Shown here: positions 43,341-53,473 of the stretch, piece by piece
Layout of the letters: the number at the start of each line of letters is the position of its first letter
How positions within the stretch are numbered: the stretch's first letter is position 1
NCBI GenBank assembly: GCA_003151515.1
Contig: PLXS01000025.1
Coordinates: 1-64,000 of the forward strand
Length of the DNA: 64,000 bases
Source: Opitutaceae bacterium
GTDB lineage: Bacteria > Verrucomicrobiota > Verrucomicrobiia > Opitutales > Opitutaceae
Direction: 5' to 3'
The notes under the pieces: generated by a model
Database searches by the model: none
Told to the model about the DNA's origin: nothing
What the model saw: only the letters and a program-made list of their open reading frames with translations
Program-made: the position numbers and the translations under genes

Positions 43341-44243
43341 TCAGGTTCTTGTCAGGAAATCTCGGATGGGGGTTATTGCGCGCTCGCCCGCGTCCTCGAG
43401 GACATAGTGGCCTGCCGTCGCAAGCCGCTCGATCCGGGCATCGGGGTAGATCTCACGCCAGCGGGAAAGGAACCCGTCGTCGAAGCAAAAATCGCGGCCG
43501 CCCCAGACGACGAGCTTCTCGTGGCCGGCCAGGCGCGGGAGCGCCGCGGCGACCTCGACTAGGGCCGCCATGCTCGGGTGGCCGGCCTCCATCGGGATGT
43601 CCCGCACGAACTCGTAGATGCCCACGCGGTCCGCCCAGCTGCGGTACGGGTACAGGTAGCCGCGCCTCTCGCCCCAGGTGAGCCTGCGCGACGCCATCGC
43701 CATCCAGGTGGCGGACTCCGCGAACCCGTTTAGCCCCCTGACGAGGAGGGCGCCCAGGAGGGGCGCGCGGCAAAGCGCGATCCGGGCGGGGATGCGCGGC
43801 GACGGGAAGGCGGCCGTGTTCAGGATCACGATCCGCCCCACCCTTTCGGGGCGCCGGGCCGCGAGGCCGAGCCCGATGGCGCCGCCCCAGTCGTGGACCA
43901 CGAGGTGGATCCTCCTAAGGCCCAGGTGCTCGACCAGGCCCTCCATGTCCGCGATCCGGGAGGAGAGGCGGTAGGGGTACGAGGCGGGCTTGTCCGAAAG
44001 GCCCATGCCGACGTGGTCCGGTGCGACGCACCGCAAGGAGGGCGACACGGCGCCGACAAGGGTGCGGTAGAAGAAGGACCACGTCGGGTTTCCGTGGAGC
44101 ATGAGCACCGCCTCGTCGGAGCGCGGGCCCTCGTCGACGTAGCTCATGCGGGCGCCCGCGGGTGTCGCGAACGAGCCCGGCGAGAAGGGATAGAGGGCCC
44201 CGAGCCACGCTGGGACGGCGGGCGCCTGTGCCGTCGTCACCAT
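43341..44243 (-). CDS. oleB: OleB-like alpha/beta hydrolase (haloalkane dehalogenase superfamily)
   Basis: 300 residues from the ATG at 44243. The haloalkane-dehalogenase-type features are present: HGNPTWSFFYR (oxyanion/halide region), nucleophile Asp118 in VVHDWGGAIG and His in ATAGHYVLED. The segments NTAAFPSPRIPAR, VRDIPMEAGH and WGGRDFCFDDGFLSRW recall OleB, which decarboxylates beta-lactones to olefins in head-to-head hydrocarbon synthesis. The start overlaps the OleA-like gene stop by 7 bases, as in ole operons. Whether it acts on a beta-lactone here is inference because no OleC is present. The long open frame upstream of 44243 is a shadow of the OleA-like gene. Confidence 0.82.
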   Translation of the reverse strand: MVTTAQAPAVPAWLGALYPFSPGSFATPAGARMSYVDEGPRSDEAVLMLHGNPTWSFFYRTLVGAVSPSLRCVAPDHVGMGLSDKPASYPYRLSSRIADMEGLVEHLGLRRIHLVVHDWGGAIGLGLAARRPERVGRIVILNTAAFPSPRIPARIALCRAPLLGALLVRGLNGFAESATWMAMASRRLTWGERRGYLYPYRSWADRVGIYEFVRDIPMEAGHPSMAALVEVAAALPRLAGHEKLVVWGGRDFCFDDGFLSRWREIYPDARIERLATAGHYVLEDAGERAITPIRDFLTRT

Positions 44244-45271
44244 TCGAGGGCGAGCATCATGCAGTTGAGGCCGCTGCCGATCCCCATGAGGGCGACCCTG
44301 TCGCCCGACCGCACGGCGCCGGCCTGCGCGGCCAGGCCAAGCGTCGCCGGCAGCGAGGCCGACCCCATGTTCCCGAGCGTCTCGAACGTCGAGAAGTCCT
44401 TGGCGAGGTCGAGCCCCACGGTCTCGAAGAGCCTGCGCCTGTGGGCGCTTCCGACCTGGTGGCAGATGGCGCGGTCGACCGAGGAGGTTGTCCAGCCCGT
44501 CGTGGCCGCAAACTCCCCCCAGGTCTCGCGGGCAAGGGCGACGCCGGCCTCCAGGAGGCGCTCCGAGTCCGTCTGCATCGCCAGGGCCCCCTCGTTCGCG
44601 GTGTCGCCCTGGCAGAGCTCGCTGTGCTCGGTGGCGGAGCGGCAGACGCCCCCGAGCAGGCGGTGGCCCGCTCCACCCGCAAGGTCGGCGCGGCAGACGA
44701 CCGCGGCGACCGCCCCGCAGCCTATCGTCAGGTTCGCGAAGAAGGGCTTGATCGAGTTGCGGTCGTGGGAGCCAGAGAGGAGCGTGCGCACGGTCTCCTC
44801 CACGAGCGGCCTGCCGTTCTCGCCGGCCGCAATCAGCGCCGCGCGGATCTGCCCGCTCTCGATCATCGCGGCGGCCGTCACGATGGAGTTGAGGAAACCC
44901 AGGCACGCGTTGGACACGTCGAAGACCTGCGCCGACGCGGGAAGGCCGATCTTGCGGTGAGCGAACGACGCCGATGCCGGCTCGAGCATGTCGCGCGACA
45001 CGGCGGCGTGGATGAAGAGCCCGATGTCCTCGCGGCGCACCCGCGTCGCGCCGAGGACGGCGCGCCCGGCGGCGGCGCTCGCGTCCGAGGGCCTCGTCCC
45101 GTCCGGCCACATCCTCCTCTCGCGGATGCCGGTCATGAGCTCAAGGCGGCCGAACGGCAGGCGCAGCCGCTCGTAGAGCGGCCTCAGGCGCTCCTCGATC
45201 TGCGCGGAGGTCCACACCTCGGCGGGAAGCGAGACCGCGACCGACTCCAGGCAGACGTTGCTAAAGCGCAT
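44237..45271 (-). CDS. oleA: OleA-like thiolase (3-oxoacyl-ACP synthase III family)
   Basis: 344 residues. The catalytic triad is Cys123 (FDVSNACLGF), His271 (AICHQVGSAHR) and Asn301 (LGNMGSAS). Glu97 in SRDMLEPASAS matches the OleA glutamate that abstracts a proton from the donor chain, a residue absent from FabH. The C-terminus DRVALMGIGSGLNCMM is close to OleA. OleA condenses two fatty acyl-CoAs head to head to a beta-keto acid. Next to a carrier-protein-based set of genes, it might accept an ACP-bound chain; that is inference. 16 bases separate it from the FabI-like gene. Confidence 0.87.
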   Translation of the reverse strand: MRFSNVCLESVAVSLPAEVWTSAQIEERLRPLYERLRLPFGRLELMTGIRERRMWPDGTRPSDASAAAGRAVLGATRVRREDIGLFIHAAVSRDMLEPASASFAHRKIGLPASAQVFDVSNACLGFLNSIVTAAAMIESGQIRAALIAAGENGRPLVEETVRTLLSGSHDRNSIKPFFANLTIGCGAVAAVVCRADLAGGAGHRLLGGVCRSATEHSELCQGDTANEGALAMQTDSERLLEAGVALARETWGEFAATTGWTTSSVDRAICHQVGSAHRRRLFETVGLDLAKDFSTFETLGNMGSASLPATLGLAAQAGAVRSGDRVALMGIGSGLNCMMLALEW

Positions 45272-45287
45272 GTGTAGCCGTGGCGTC

Positions 45288-46097
45288 TCAGCGCTCGGGC
45301 CTCATCGAGAGGCGGATGACGTCCTTGTCGAACATGTTGGAGCCGAGGCCGGCGTCGACCACGAGGGTCGACCCGTTCATGCCGCTGCTCCGCGGGCTCA
45401 GGAGGAAGAGGACGGCGTTGGCAACCTCCTGGGTATCGAGGTTGCGCTTGCGGAAGGTGAGCTTCTCCGCGAACAGGTAGCTCTCGAGGTAGCCGGGTAT
45501 GCCGGCCGAGGCGCTGGTCTTCAGGGGGCCGGATCCGACGACATTGAAGCGCACCTCGCAGGTGGCGCTGAAGGACTTGGCGAGAAAACGCGCCGACGAC
45601 TCGAGCGCGGCCTTTATGGGCCCCATGTACCCGTAGTTGTCCGGCGTCACGAGAAGCGAGGATATCCCAATTGCGACCACGGAGGCGTCGCGCGCCAGGT
45701 GCGGGGCGAACGCCCGGGCCATCTCGACAAGCGAGAACGCCGACACGACCGCCGCCTGGAGGAAGTCGCGCCGCTTGGTCGCGTGGAAGGGCTTGAGGCC
45801 CTCCGAGTAGTTGGCGAAAGCTATCGAGTGGACGATGCCGTGCAGGGGCGCAAGGCCCGCCGAGGCGACCTGGGAGGCCAGCCGTTCGAGCTCGCCCTCC
45901 CGCTCGACGTCGCAGACGAACACCTGCCGGCCCGAGAGCAGCGAGTCGAGGGACTTGCGCCGCTCCTCCGAGCGCACGCTGTAGGCGACCCGCGCCCCCT
46001 CCTCCTCGAGCGTCCTGGCGACCGCCCAGGCGACGCTTCGCTTGTTTGCGACGCCGAAGACGAGGATCGTCCTGCCCTCGAGGCCCAGGAAGCTCAT
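45288..46097 (-). CDS. fabI: FabI-like enoyl-ACP reductase
   Basis: 269 residues from the ATG at 46097. The cofactor motif VFGVANKRSVAWAVARTLEE is that of FabI, with HSIAFA in the second strand region. The catalytic Tyr155 and Lys162 (NYGYMGPIK) have the FabI spacing. The first active-site Tyr of E. coli FabI appears to be Ser (GISSLLV), so substrate choice or reaction may differ. It would reduce a double bond of an ACP-bound chain. The ATGA overlap with the dehydratase gene implies translational coupling. Confidence 0.8.
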   Translation of the reverse strand: MSFLGLEGRTILVFGVANKRSVAWAVARTLEEEGARVAYSVRSEERRKSLDSLLSGRQVFVCDVEREGELERLASQVASAGLAPLHGIVHSIAFANYSEGLKPFHATKRRDFLQAAVVSAFSLVEMARAFAPHLARDASVVAIGISSLLVTPDNYGYMGPIKAALESSARFLAKSFSATCEVRFNVVGSGPLKTSASAGIPGYLESYLFAEKLTFRKRNLDTQEVANAVLFLLSPRSSGMNGSTLVVDAGLGSNMFDKDVIRLSMRPER

Positions 46098-46540
46098 GGC
46101 GAGGCCTCCGGCGCCTTCCACGCCACCGAGAACTCCACGGAAAGGATGCGCGTGTCGCCGCGCTTCATCGTCCCGGACATGGCGAAGAATCCGGCCGTCA
46201 GGTCCCTTTTCTTCACCTCGATGGTCACGGTGTCGCCCGGGTACACGGGGCTGCGGAAGCGCGCGTCGCCAATCTTCACGAGGAGCGGCACCCCTCGCCC
46301 GCCCGGGGCGTCGGCGGCCGCGCGGGCGAGGTAGAGGGCGCCCGCCTGGAAGACCGCCTCGCACAGCAGCACACCGGGCGTGATGGGGGCCCCGGGATAG
46401 TGCCCCTGGTAGAAGCTCTCCTCCGCCCGCCAGGTCCTGCGGGCCACGAGGCCGTCGGGCGTCTCGGAGACGATCTCGTCAATGAAGAGGAAGGGCGGTC
46501 GGTGCGGGATCCGCTCGGTTACCTGGGTGGAGGCGCTCAT
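46094..46540 (-). CDS. FabZ/FabA-like 3-hydroxyacyl-ACP dehydratase
   Basis: 148 residues from the ATG at 46540. The hotdog fold includes [13 protein letters not shown] and [17 protein letters not shown], with His47 and Glu61 as the catalytic pair of FabZ. It would remove water from a 3-hydroxyacyl-ACP. ATGA overlaps join it to the CrtI-like gene before and the FabI-like gene after. The operon-encoded ketosynthase and ACP are its likely partners. A ketoreductase is missing from the operon. Confidence 0.85.
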   Translation of the reverse strand: MSASTQVTERIPHRPPFLFIDEIVSETPDGLVARRTWRAEESFYQGHYPGAPITPGVLLCEAVFQAGALYLARAAADAPGGRGVPLLVKIGDARFRSPVYPGDTVTIEVKKRDLTAGFFAMSGTMKRGDTRILSVEFSVAWKAPEASP

Positions 46541-47982
46541 GCCGCCCTGCCTTGTCTCTGGGCGCACACCCAGCGGTCAACCTTGTTCGCGGTGATGACG
46601 CCGTAGTTTATCGTGCCGAGCCAGCCGGACATGATGATGCCGACGGAGCCGGCGTGGTAGAGCCCCGGCAGCTGCTCCGGAAGGTCCATGGAGACCTTCA
46701 GGCCCTCGAACTTCGTGCCGAAGGAGGTGCCCCCGAAGTGGGTCGTGTACCGCTCGATCGTGCGGGGCGTCGCGGCCTCCATCCAGTCGATCTTGGCTCC
46801 GACGCCCGGGATGTACCGCTCCAGGGCCGCGATCGACTCGTCGATGAGCCGGCGCTTCTCCCTGGCGTACTCCTCCTCCGACATGCGGCTCCAGTCGCCG
46901 TAGAGGGCGTTTATCGAGGCGACGACCGTGTACCTGTCCGAGCCCGGTCGGGTGTCCGGGTAGTACATTGAGAAGGTCCTGCTTGTCGTGTGCAGGTCCG
47001 TCAGCTCCGCGCTGCTGAACGTCGGGCTCTGCGACGTGAATACCAGGTCGCCTATGTGGGGGATCGTCTCGCCCTTGCGGATGCCGAGGTAGACCTGGCA
47101 GGAGCTGGAGTTTATCCTCACGGCCTGCGCCGCCTCCGCGTACGCTGGGCTGAAGTTCTCGGCGCCGGCCAGGCGAAAGACGGTGTTCTTGATGTTCGCG
47201 TTCGACACCACGGCCTTGGCCCGGATGACGCGCCCGCCGCTTGCCACGATGCCGCAGGCGACCTTTCGCCCTGCCCTGTCCTCGACCAGGATGCGCTCGA
47301 CAAGGACCTTCTTGCGAAGCTCGACGCCGTTTCGCCGAAGCTCGGCCGCCATCTTCTCCACTAGCACGTCCGAGCCGCCCCGGAACGTGTAGACGCCCGA
47401 GCCCATGAAGTTGGAGAAGACGATCCCGTAGGTGATGGCCGGATCGTCGAGCGTCGAGCCGTTGGCGTAGGCGATCGGCTCCATGAGGAGGCGCTTCACG
47501 TCGCTGCGCCCCGGGAAGAAGCGCTCGAGCATCTCGCCTGTCGTCTCCGTGTTGCTGTCGTAGAAGTTCATCCCCCGCAGGTGCTCGTAGAAGCGCTCCA
47601 CGGCGCCCCTCTCCAGGGCGAACTTCTCGAGCAAGACCCGCGTGTAGTCCTCCCGGGTGAAGGTCGTCCAGACATCCATCTGGGGGTTCACGAAGCGGAT
47701 GTCCTTCAGCTGGACGATCGAGTCTGCGATCTCGCGGGTCCAATACTTGCGGCAGGACTTGACCATGCCGACCGGGAACCCGTGCAGCGAGATGTCGAAG
47801 ATGTGGCCTCCCTTGCGCGTGAACCAGGTCGCCAGGCCGCCGAACTGGTAGTGGTGCTCGAGTAGCAGGACGCGATGGCCCGCCTTCGCGAGCACGTTGG
47901 CGCCCGTGAGGCCACCGAGGCCGCTGCCTATGACAATCACGTCATACTCGTCGGCGACCCCCTTGAGCCAGTCGTAAGCCAT
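46537..47982 (-). CDS. CrtI/CrtISO-like FAD oxidoreductase 1
   Basis: 481 residues from the ATG at 47982. The N-terminal Rossmann motif [20 protein letters not shown] with [20 protein letters not shown] binds FAD. The C-terminal [20 protein letters not shown] is the family's second FAD contact. Relatives desaturate or isomerise carotenoids or saturate retinoids. Here, inside an ACP/ketosynthase operon with no carotenoid genes, an acyl or polyene chain is a more likely substrate. It follows the second CrtI-like gene by 68 bases and shares a 28-base leader with the VOC gene at 14683. Confidence 0.85.
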   Translation of the reverse strand: MAYDWLKGVADEYDVIVIGSGLGGLTGANVLAKAGHRVLLLEHHYQFGGLATWFTRKGGHIFDISLHGFPVGMVKSCRKYWTREIADSIVQLKDIRFVNPQMDVWTTFTREDYTRVLLEKFALERGAVERFYEHLRGMNFYDSNTETTGEMLERFFPGRSDVKRLLMEPIAYANGSTLDDPAITYGIVFSNFMGSGVYTFRGGSDVLVEKMAAELRRNGVELRKKVLVERILVEDRAGRKVACGIVASGGRVIRAKAVVSNANIKNTVFRLAGAENFSPAYAEAAQAVRINSSSCQVYLGIRKGETIPHIGDLVFTSQSPTFSSAELTDLHTTSRTFSMYYPDTRPGSDRYTVVASINALYGDWSRMSEEEYAREKRRLIDESIAALERYIPGVGAKIDWMEAATPRTIERYTTHFGGTSFGTKFEGLKVSMDLPEQLPGLYHAGSVGIIMSGWLGTINYGVITANKVDRWVCAQRQGRAA

Positions 47983-48007
47983 GGAGGGACGATGCTGGAT
48001 CAGCGCC
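47980..48007 (-). promoter_or_regulatory. Leader sequence shared with the gene at 14683
   Basis: Same layout as 14681-14708: plus-strand GCCATGGAGGGACGATGC followed by an AGCGCC block, with three differing bases between. On the coding strand CATCGTCCCTCC directly precedes the ATG, leaving no Shine-Dalgarno sequence at the normal distance. Confidence 0.5.
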
Positions 48008-48050
48008 CGGGGCGTCGGCAACAGGTTTCCTCTGGGGCGCCGGGGGCCCG

Positions 48051-49460
48051 CTAGGCCTTGAGGATGTGCGAGTTCGCCATCATGATCCCGCCCAGCATGG
48101 CGCCCACGATGCCCAGCATGCCCTGGTCGGTGCCGCAGACGTACAGGTTGGAGAGCGCCGTGCGGCCGTCGCGCACCTTGGCCGGCGAGCCGTATATCGC
48201 GCCCCGGATGTGGCCCGTGTAGCGTTCGACGGTCGCCGGGGTGAACATGTCGGTCGCCACCGTGGAGCGGGCGAGCGCCCCCGGGGCGGCTGGCGGCAGG
48301 AAGCGAAGCGCCGAGTCTTGGATCAGGTCGAAGCAGCGCGCCTTGTCCGCGATGTAGCGCTCACGCGCCAGCCCCGCCCAGGCGTCGTAGTTGGCGAGGC
48401 ACGTGATGCGAAGGAGGCCCTCGGGAGGCCCGCGCCCCTCTCCGTACTCGAAGTTGTTCGGGCAGCAGATGATGCCGCTGCGCAGGTCGACCTGGCCCTC
48501 GGGGTTGCGGTACGTGAACCGCTCGCAGTCGTTGAAGAACACGATTGTGTCGTCGCCCAGGCCGAGGGCCGACGGCGTCTCCCTTAGGACCGCGATCGTC
48601 TCCACATAGCCCAGCCGCCTCTCCGGCGGCGGGCGCCGGCCTAGAAGGGCCTCCGTCTCAGCGCTGCCTATGGACGAGAGGATGTGCGTGGCGCTGATCT
48701 CCTCGCCGCTGTCGAGCACCAGCGCTGCGGCCTTGCCGTCCCGCTCCACGATGCTGCGCACGCCGCACTTCATGCGGCGCTCGCCGCCGGCTGCGCGGTA
48801 CTTGTCCAGGAGGACGCGCAGGATCAGGCGCACCCCCTCGGCCGGCCTGGCGAACCCCTCGAGGTAGACCGCCCTGAACATGATCGCGAACTGCGCCAGG
48901 TCCATGTCCTCCTCGCTCGCGCTCCCGTAGAACATGAGGGGGCAAAGCAGCATGTCCTCGAGCAGAGGGTCGTCCGCCTTGGAGCGGATGAAGGCCCGGG
49001 CGGACCGGCCGGCTCCCTGGCCCACGGCCGGGGCCTCGCGCACGAAGCGCGCGATCGCGCCGAAGCCGTCCGACTGGCCGGGGAAGAGCCGGGCAACCTC
49101 GGACTCGAGCAGGCCGAAGTCGTTGCTGAAGCGCAGGGATGCGCCGCCCGTGGGGCCGAACGCCACCCGGGAGCCCTTCTGGGTGCAGAGGGCGAACTCG
49201 TCCCTGTCGATGCGCAGCTGGCGCAGGATCTTGCCCAGGGGGCTGCCCTTGACGCCCGACGGCACGTAGTTCGTGACGGCGTGCAGCCCGACGTCGTACT
49301 TGCGCCCACCCAGGCTGTAGAAACCGTTGAGCCCCCCGACCGCATTGTGCCGCTCGAAGATGCAGACCCTCCTGCCGAAATGCGCCAGCCTAATCCCGGC
49401 CGCCAGGCCGGAGAGCCCGGCGCCTATTATTGCGACGTCGTAGTGCCCGCCAGAATTCAA
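48051..49460 (-). CDS. CrtI/CrtISO-like FAD oxidoreductase 2
   Basis: 469 residues. The FAD motif [20 protein letters not shown] is followed by [20 protein letters not shown], and the C-terminal [20 protein letters not shown] closes the fold. It is only distantly related to the first CrtI-like protein in the operon, so the two probably do different steps. Its start overlaps the ACP gene stop by 4 bases, which argues for an ACP-bound substrate. Paired CrtI-like proteins beside FabF, ACP and FabZ genes recall, as far as I remember, the cluster proposed for ladderane lipids in anammox bacteria. Confidence 0.85.
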   Translation of the reverse strand: MNSGGHYDVAIIGAGLSGLAAGIRLAHFGRRVCIFERHNAVGGLNGFYSLGGRKYDVGLHAVTNYVPSGVKGSPLGKILRQLRIDRDEFALCTQKGSRVAFGPTGGASLRFSNDFGLLESEVARLFPGQSDGFGAIARFVREAPAVGQGAGRSARAFIRSKADDPLLEDMLLCPLMFYGSASEEDMDLAQFAIMFRAVYLEGFARPAEGVRLILRVLLDKYRAAGGERRMKCGVRSIVERDGKAAALVLDSGEEISATHILSSIGSAETEALLGRRPPPERRLGYVETIAVLRETPSALGLGDDTIVFFNDCERFTYRNPEGQVDLRSGIICCPNNFEYGEGRGPPEGLLRITCLANYDAWAGLARERYIADKARCFDLIQDSALRFLPPAAPGALARSTVATDMFTPATVERYTGHIRGAIYGSPAKVRDGRTALSNLYVCGTDQGMLGIVGAMLGGIMMANSHILKA

Positions 49461-49720
49461 CTCTTCGCCGCGAGGGCGTTGAACTTGGGGGTCAGGTATT
49501 CGGCGCAGCTGTCGAGGGACGCCAGGCGGGTGTAGTCGGCCTCCGGCACCTCGATCCCGTGGCGCTTGCGAAGCTCCATCACGATGTCCAGGAAGTCCAT
49601 GCTGTCGAGCTGGAGCTGGTCACGCAGGCGCACGTCGGGCTTGACGTTCGACAGGTCCTCGTCGGGCGCGATGTCGGCGATGATGTCCAGGATGACTTTC
49701 TTGCAATATTCGTTGGTCAT
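49457..49720 (-). CDS. Acyl carrier protein
   Basis: 87 residues, typical ACP size. The phosphopantetheine attachment site is Ser40 in LQLDSMDFLDIV, followed by the acidic helix II. The sequence diverges from housekeeping AcpP (DSMDF instead of DSLDTV), as expected of a dedicated carrier in a special pathway. It lies 22 bases after the ketosynthase gene and overlaps the CrtI-like gene. The growing chain is probably held on it. Confidence 0.92.
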   Translation of the reverse strand: MTNEYCKKVILDIIADIAPDEDLSNVKPDVRLRDQLQLDSMDFLDIVMELRKRHGIEVPEADYTRLASLDSCAEYLTPKFNALAAKS

Positions 49721-49742
49721 GAGTGGTTCGGCAGGGCGAACC

Positions 49743-50981
49743 TTATGCCACGAAACGCTTCACAATCAACGTGGAATTTATCCCCAACATGCCGAAGGAG
49801 TTGTTGAGGATGGTGTCGACCCGGCCGGCACGGGCCGGGGTGTTGAGGACCAGGCCGGGAAGAGCGCATGCCGGGTCGAGGTCGTCGACGTTGATGGTCG
49901 GGTGGACGACCAGGTCGTCGAATGACGGGAGGTTGCCCGCAAGCTCGAGCGCCCCGGCGGCGCCCATGCAGTGGCCGATGAAGCTCTTCGTGTTGTTGAT
50001 GAACGTCTCCGGGCAGCCCTGGCCGAACACGGAGCGGATGGCCTCGCACTCCTGGATGTCGCCCAGCGTCGTCGCCGTGGCGTGGGTGTTGACGATGTGA
50101 ATGTCGGCCGGCTTTAGGCCCGCGTGCTCGATCGACTTGCGCACGCACTCGGCCTGGCGCGTCGGGTTCGGCAGCACGTAGTCGCTGGCGTCGCTGTTGA
50201 CGCCGTAGCCGGCGATCTCCGCGTAGATGCGCGCTCCGCGCGCCAGCGCGTCGTCGAGCCGCTCGAGGGTGTAGAGGCAGCCCCCTTCCGAGACCACGAT
50301 GCCGTTGCGGGCCCTGTCGAAGGGCCGGGACGCCTTGGCCGGGACGTCATTCACCGCCAGCGCGCCCTGGGACTTGAACCCGGCGAAGATGCCGAAGGTG
50401 TGGATGCTCTCGCTCACGCCGCCGCAGATGGCGAGGTCGACCTCCCCGAGCCGCAGCATCTGGGATGCGTGGATGAGCCCCAGGTTGCCGGCCGCGCAGG
50501 CCGCGCCTATCGTGTACGCGGGCCCGGTGACCCCCAGGCTAAGCGAAGTCTCGCCGGCCGGGTTGTTCGCGACGGTCCTCGGGTTGTGGTAGTGGGACCA
50601 GTACTTCGTGTCGTAGTTGAACTTCGATATCGCGTAGATCTCGTTCTCGGTCTCGACGTTTCCGTGCTCGGTGCAGCCGATGTAGATTCCGGTGCGGCTC
50701 CTCGGGAGCGAGGCCATGTCGAAGCCGCCGTCGGCCAGCGCCTCCCGGGCGCACCAGATGCTGATGCTGCCCGCCCGCGTGCCCACCCGCACCTCCTTGC
50801 GCGTCTGGTACTTCAGGGGGTCGTAGTGGCAGACGCCGGCCAGGAGGCGGCCCATGTAGCGCACGTCGAGCCACTCGATTCCCGCCTTGCCGGCCAGCAG
50901 GTTTGCGCGGAACTCCTGCAGGCTGTTGCCGTTCGGGGCGGTGAGTCCGACGCCAGTGATGACGATTCTCGCGAGGTTCAT
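49743..50981 (-). CDS. Beta-ketoacyl-ACP synthase (FabF/KAS II-like)
   Basis: 412 residues from the ATG at 50981. Catalytic Cys162 (GAACAAGNLG), His300 (VNTHATATTLGD) and His337 (SFIGHCMGAAG) are all in place, so it can decarboxylate malonyl-ACP and elongate. It opens with RIVITGVGLTAPNG as FabF proteins do. No chain-length factor partner is present, unlike aryl polyene or type II polyketide clusters. It is the first gene of the operon and diverges from galE across a 63-base gap that must hold both promoters. Confidence 0.9.
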   Translation of the reverse strand: MNLARIVITGVGLTAPNGNSLQEFRANLLAGKAGIEWLDVRYMGRLLAGVCHYDPLKYQTRKEVRVGTRAGSISIWCAREALADGGFDMASLPRSRTGIYIGCTEHGNVETENEIYAISKFNYDTKYWSHYHNPRTVANNPAGETSLSLGVTGPAYTIGAACAAGNLGLIHASQMLRLGEVDLAICGGVSESIHTFGIFAGFKSQGALAVNDVPAKASRPFDRARNGIVVSEGGCLYTLERLDDALARGARIYAEIAGYGVNSDASDYVLPNPTRQAECVRKSIEHAGLKPADIHIVNTHATATTLGDIQECEAIRSVFGQGCPETFINNTKSFIGHCMGAAGALELAGNLPSFDDLVVHPTINVDDLDPACALPGLVLNTPARAGRVDTILNNSFGMLGINSTLIVKRFVA

Positions 50982-51044
50982 GTGCGGCTTAGGGTGGAAA
51001 TCGCTAGCCATCAGCGTCGGGAACGCAATAAAAGGTTCCTACCC

Positions 51045-52033
51045 ATGAACGTTCTTGTGGTCGGGGGCGCCGGTTACATCGGAAGTCACTGCGTGCGGCA
51101 GCTTTCCGCGGCTGGGCACAGGCCGGTTGTCCTGGACAACCTGATCTACGGCCACAGGGCCGCTGTCGCGCCCGGCGTGCCCTTCCACGAGGCCGACCTC
51201 GGGGACGAGAAGGCCGTGGCGGAGGTGCTCGGGAGCGAGCGGATCGAGGCGGTCATGCACTTTGCGGCGTATTGCTACGTGGGGGAGTCGGTGACCGACC
51301 CCCTCAAGTACTACCTGAACAACTCCGCGGCCACCATCCATCTTCTGAGCGCGATGGCCGGCTCGGGCGTGGGCAAGTTCGTCTTCTCCTCGACCTGCGC
51401 GACATTCGGGGTTCCGGACACGCTTCCGATCCACGAGACCCTCCCCCAGGCCCCCATTAACCCCTACGGGCAGACGAAGCTCGACATGGAGAACGCCCTT
51501 AGGGCGCTGGCGCGCGCCGGGAAGATCTCCTTTGCGGCGTTCCGCTACTTCAACGCCGCCGGTGCGGCCGAGGACGGCTCGATCGGCGAGGACCACAGCC
51601 CGGAGACCCACCTGATCCCGCTGGCCATAGACGCGGCTGTGGGGCGCCGACCCTCCCTGCAGCTCTTTGGGACGGACTACCCTACCCCGGACGGCACCTG
51701 CCTTCGCGACTATGTGCACGTCGACGACCTGAGCCGGGCGCACATCGCCGTGTTCGACCGCCTTGCGGCCCCCGGCGCGGCCCTCTTCTACAACCTGGGC
51801 ACGGGGACCCCGACCTCCAACCGGCAGGTGATCCGCGCGGTCGAGAAGGCGACCGGCCGCGCGATCAGGGTGGTCGAGAGCCCCCGCCGGCCCGGCGATC
51901 CGCCGAAACTCTACGCGGACTCCGCGAAGGCGCGCCGCGAGCTCGGTTGGACGGTCAAGTTCCCGGACATCGACTCCATAGTGGCCACCGCCTGGAACTG
52001 GCACCGCGGCCACCCGAAAGGGTACGCTTCGCG

Positions 52034-52037
<4 letters not shown>
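51045..52037 (+). CDS. galE: UDP-glucose 4-epimerase
   Basis: 330 residues from the ATG at 51045. The NAD-binding motif [16 protein letters not shown], the catalytic FSSTCATFG segment and Y-x-x-x-K in [12 protein letters not shown] identify Gal[10 protein letters not shown] and VDDLSRAHI are further signatures. It interconverts UDP-glucose and UDP-galactose in the cytoplasm for surface polysaccharides. The longer open frame that runs back to 50124 only mirrors the opposite-strand ketosynthase. Its 3' end overlaps the convergent regulator gene by 4 bases. Confidence 0.96.
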
Positions 52038-53431
<1,394 letters not shown>

Positions 53432-53473
53432 GTTGGGCTGGCTCTTTGGCGGAGCCGGGGTTCATTAAAGGGC

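Noticed and set aside
43341..45110. A 589-codon minus-strand frame covering the OleB-like gene and continuing upstream
   Set aside because: The upstream 290 codons are Arg/Gly-rich out-of-phase translation of the OleA-like gene. The OleB homology starts at the ATG at 44243.
46537..49460. Carotenoid biosynthesis locus based on CrtI-like proteins
   Set aside because: No phytoene synthase, cyclase or GGPP synthase is nearby, and the genes are translationally coupled to ACP and dehydratase genes.
43341..50981. Aryl polyene or flexirubin-type cluster
   Set aside because: There is no chain-length factor, ammonia-lyase, ketoreductase, acyltransferase/glycosyltransferase or second ACP set. OleA/OleB and CrtI-like genes do not belong to those clusters.
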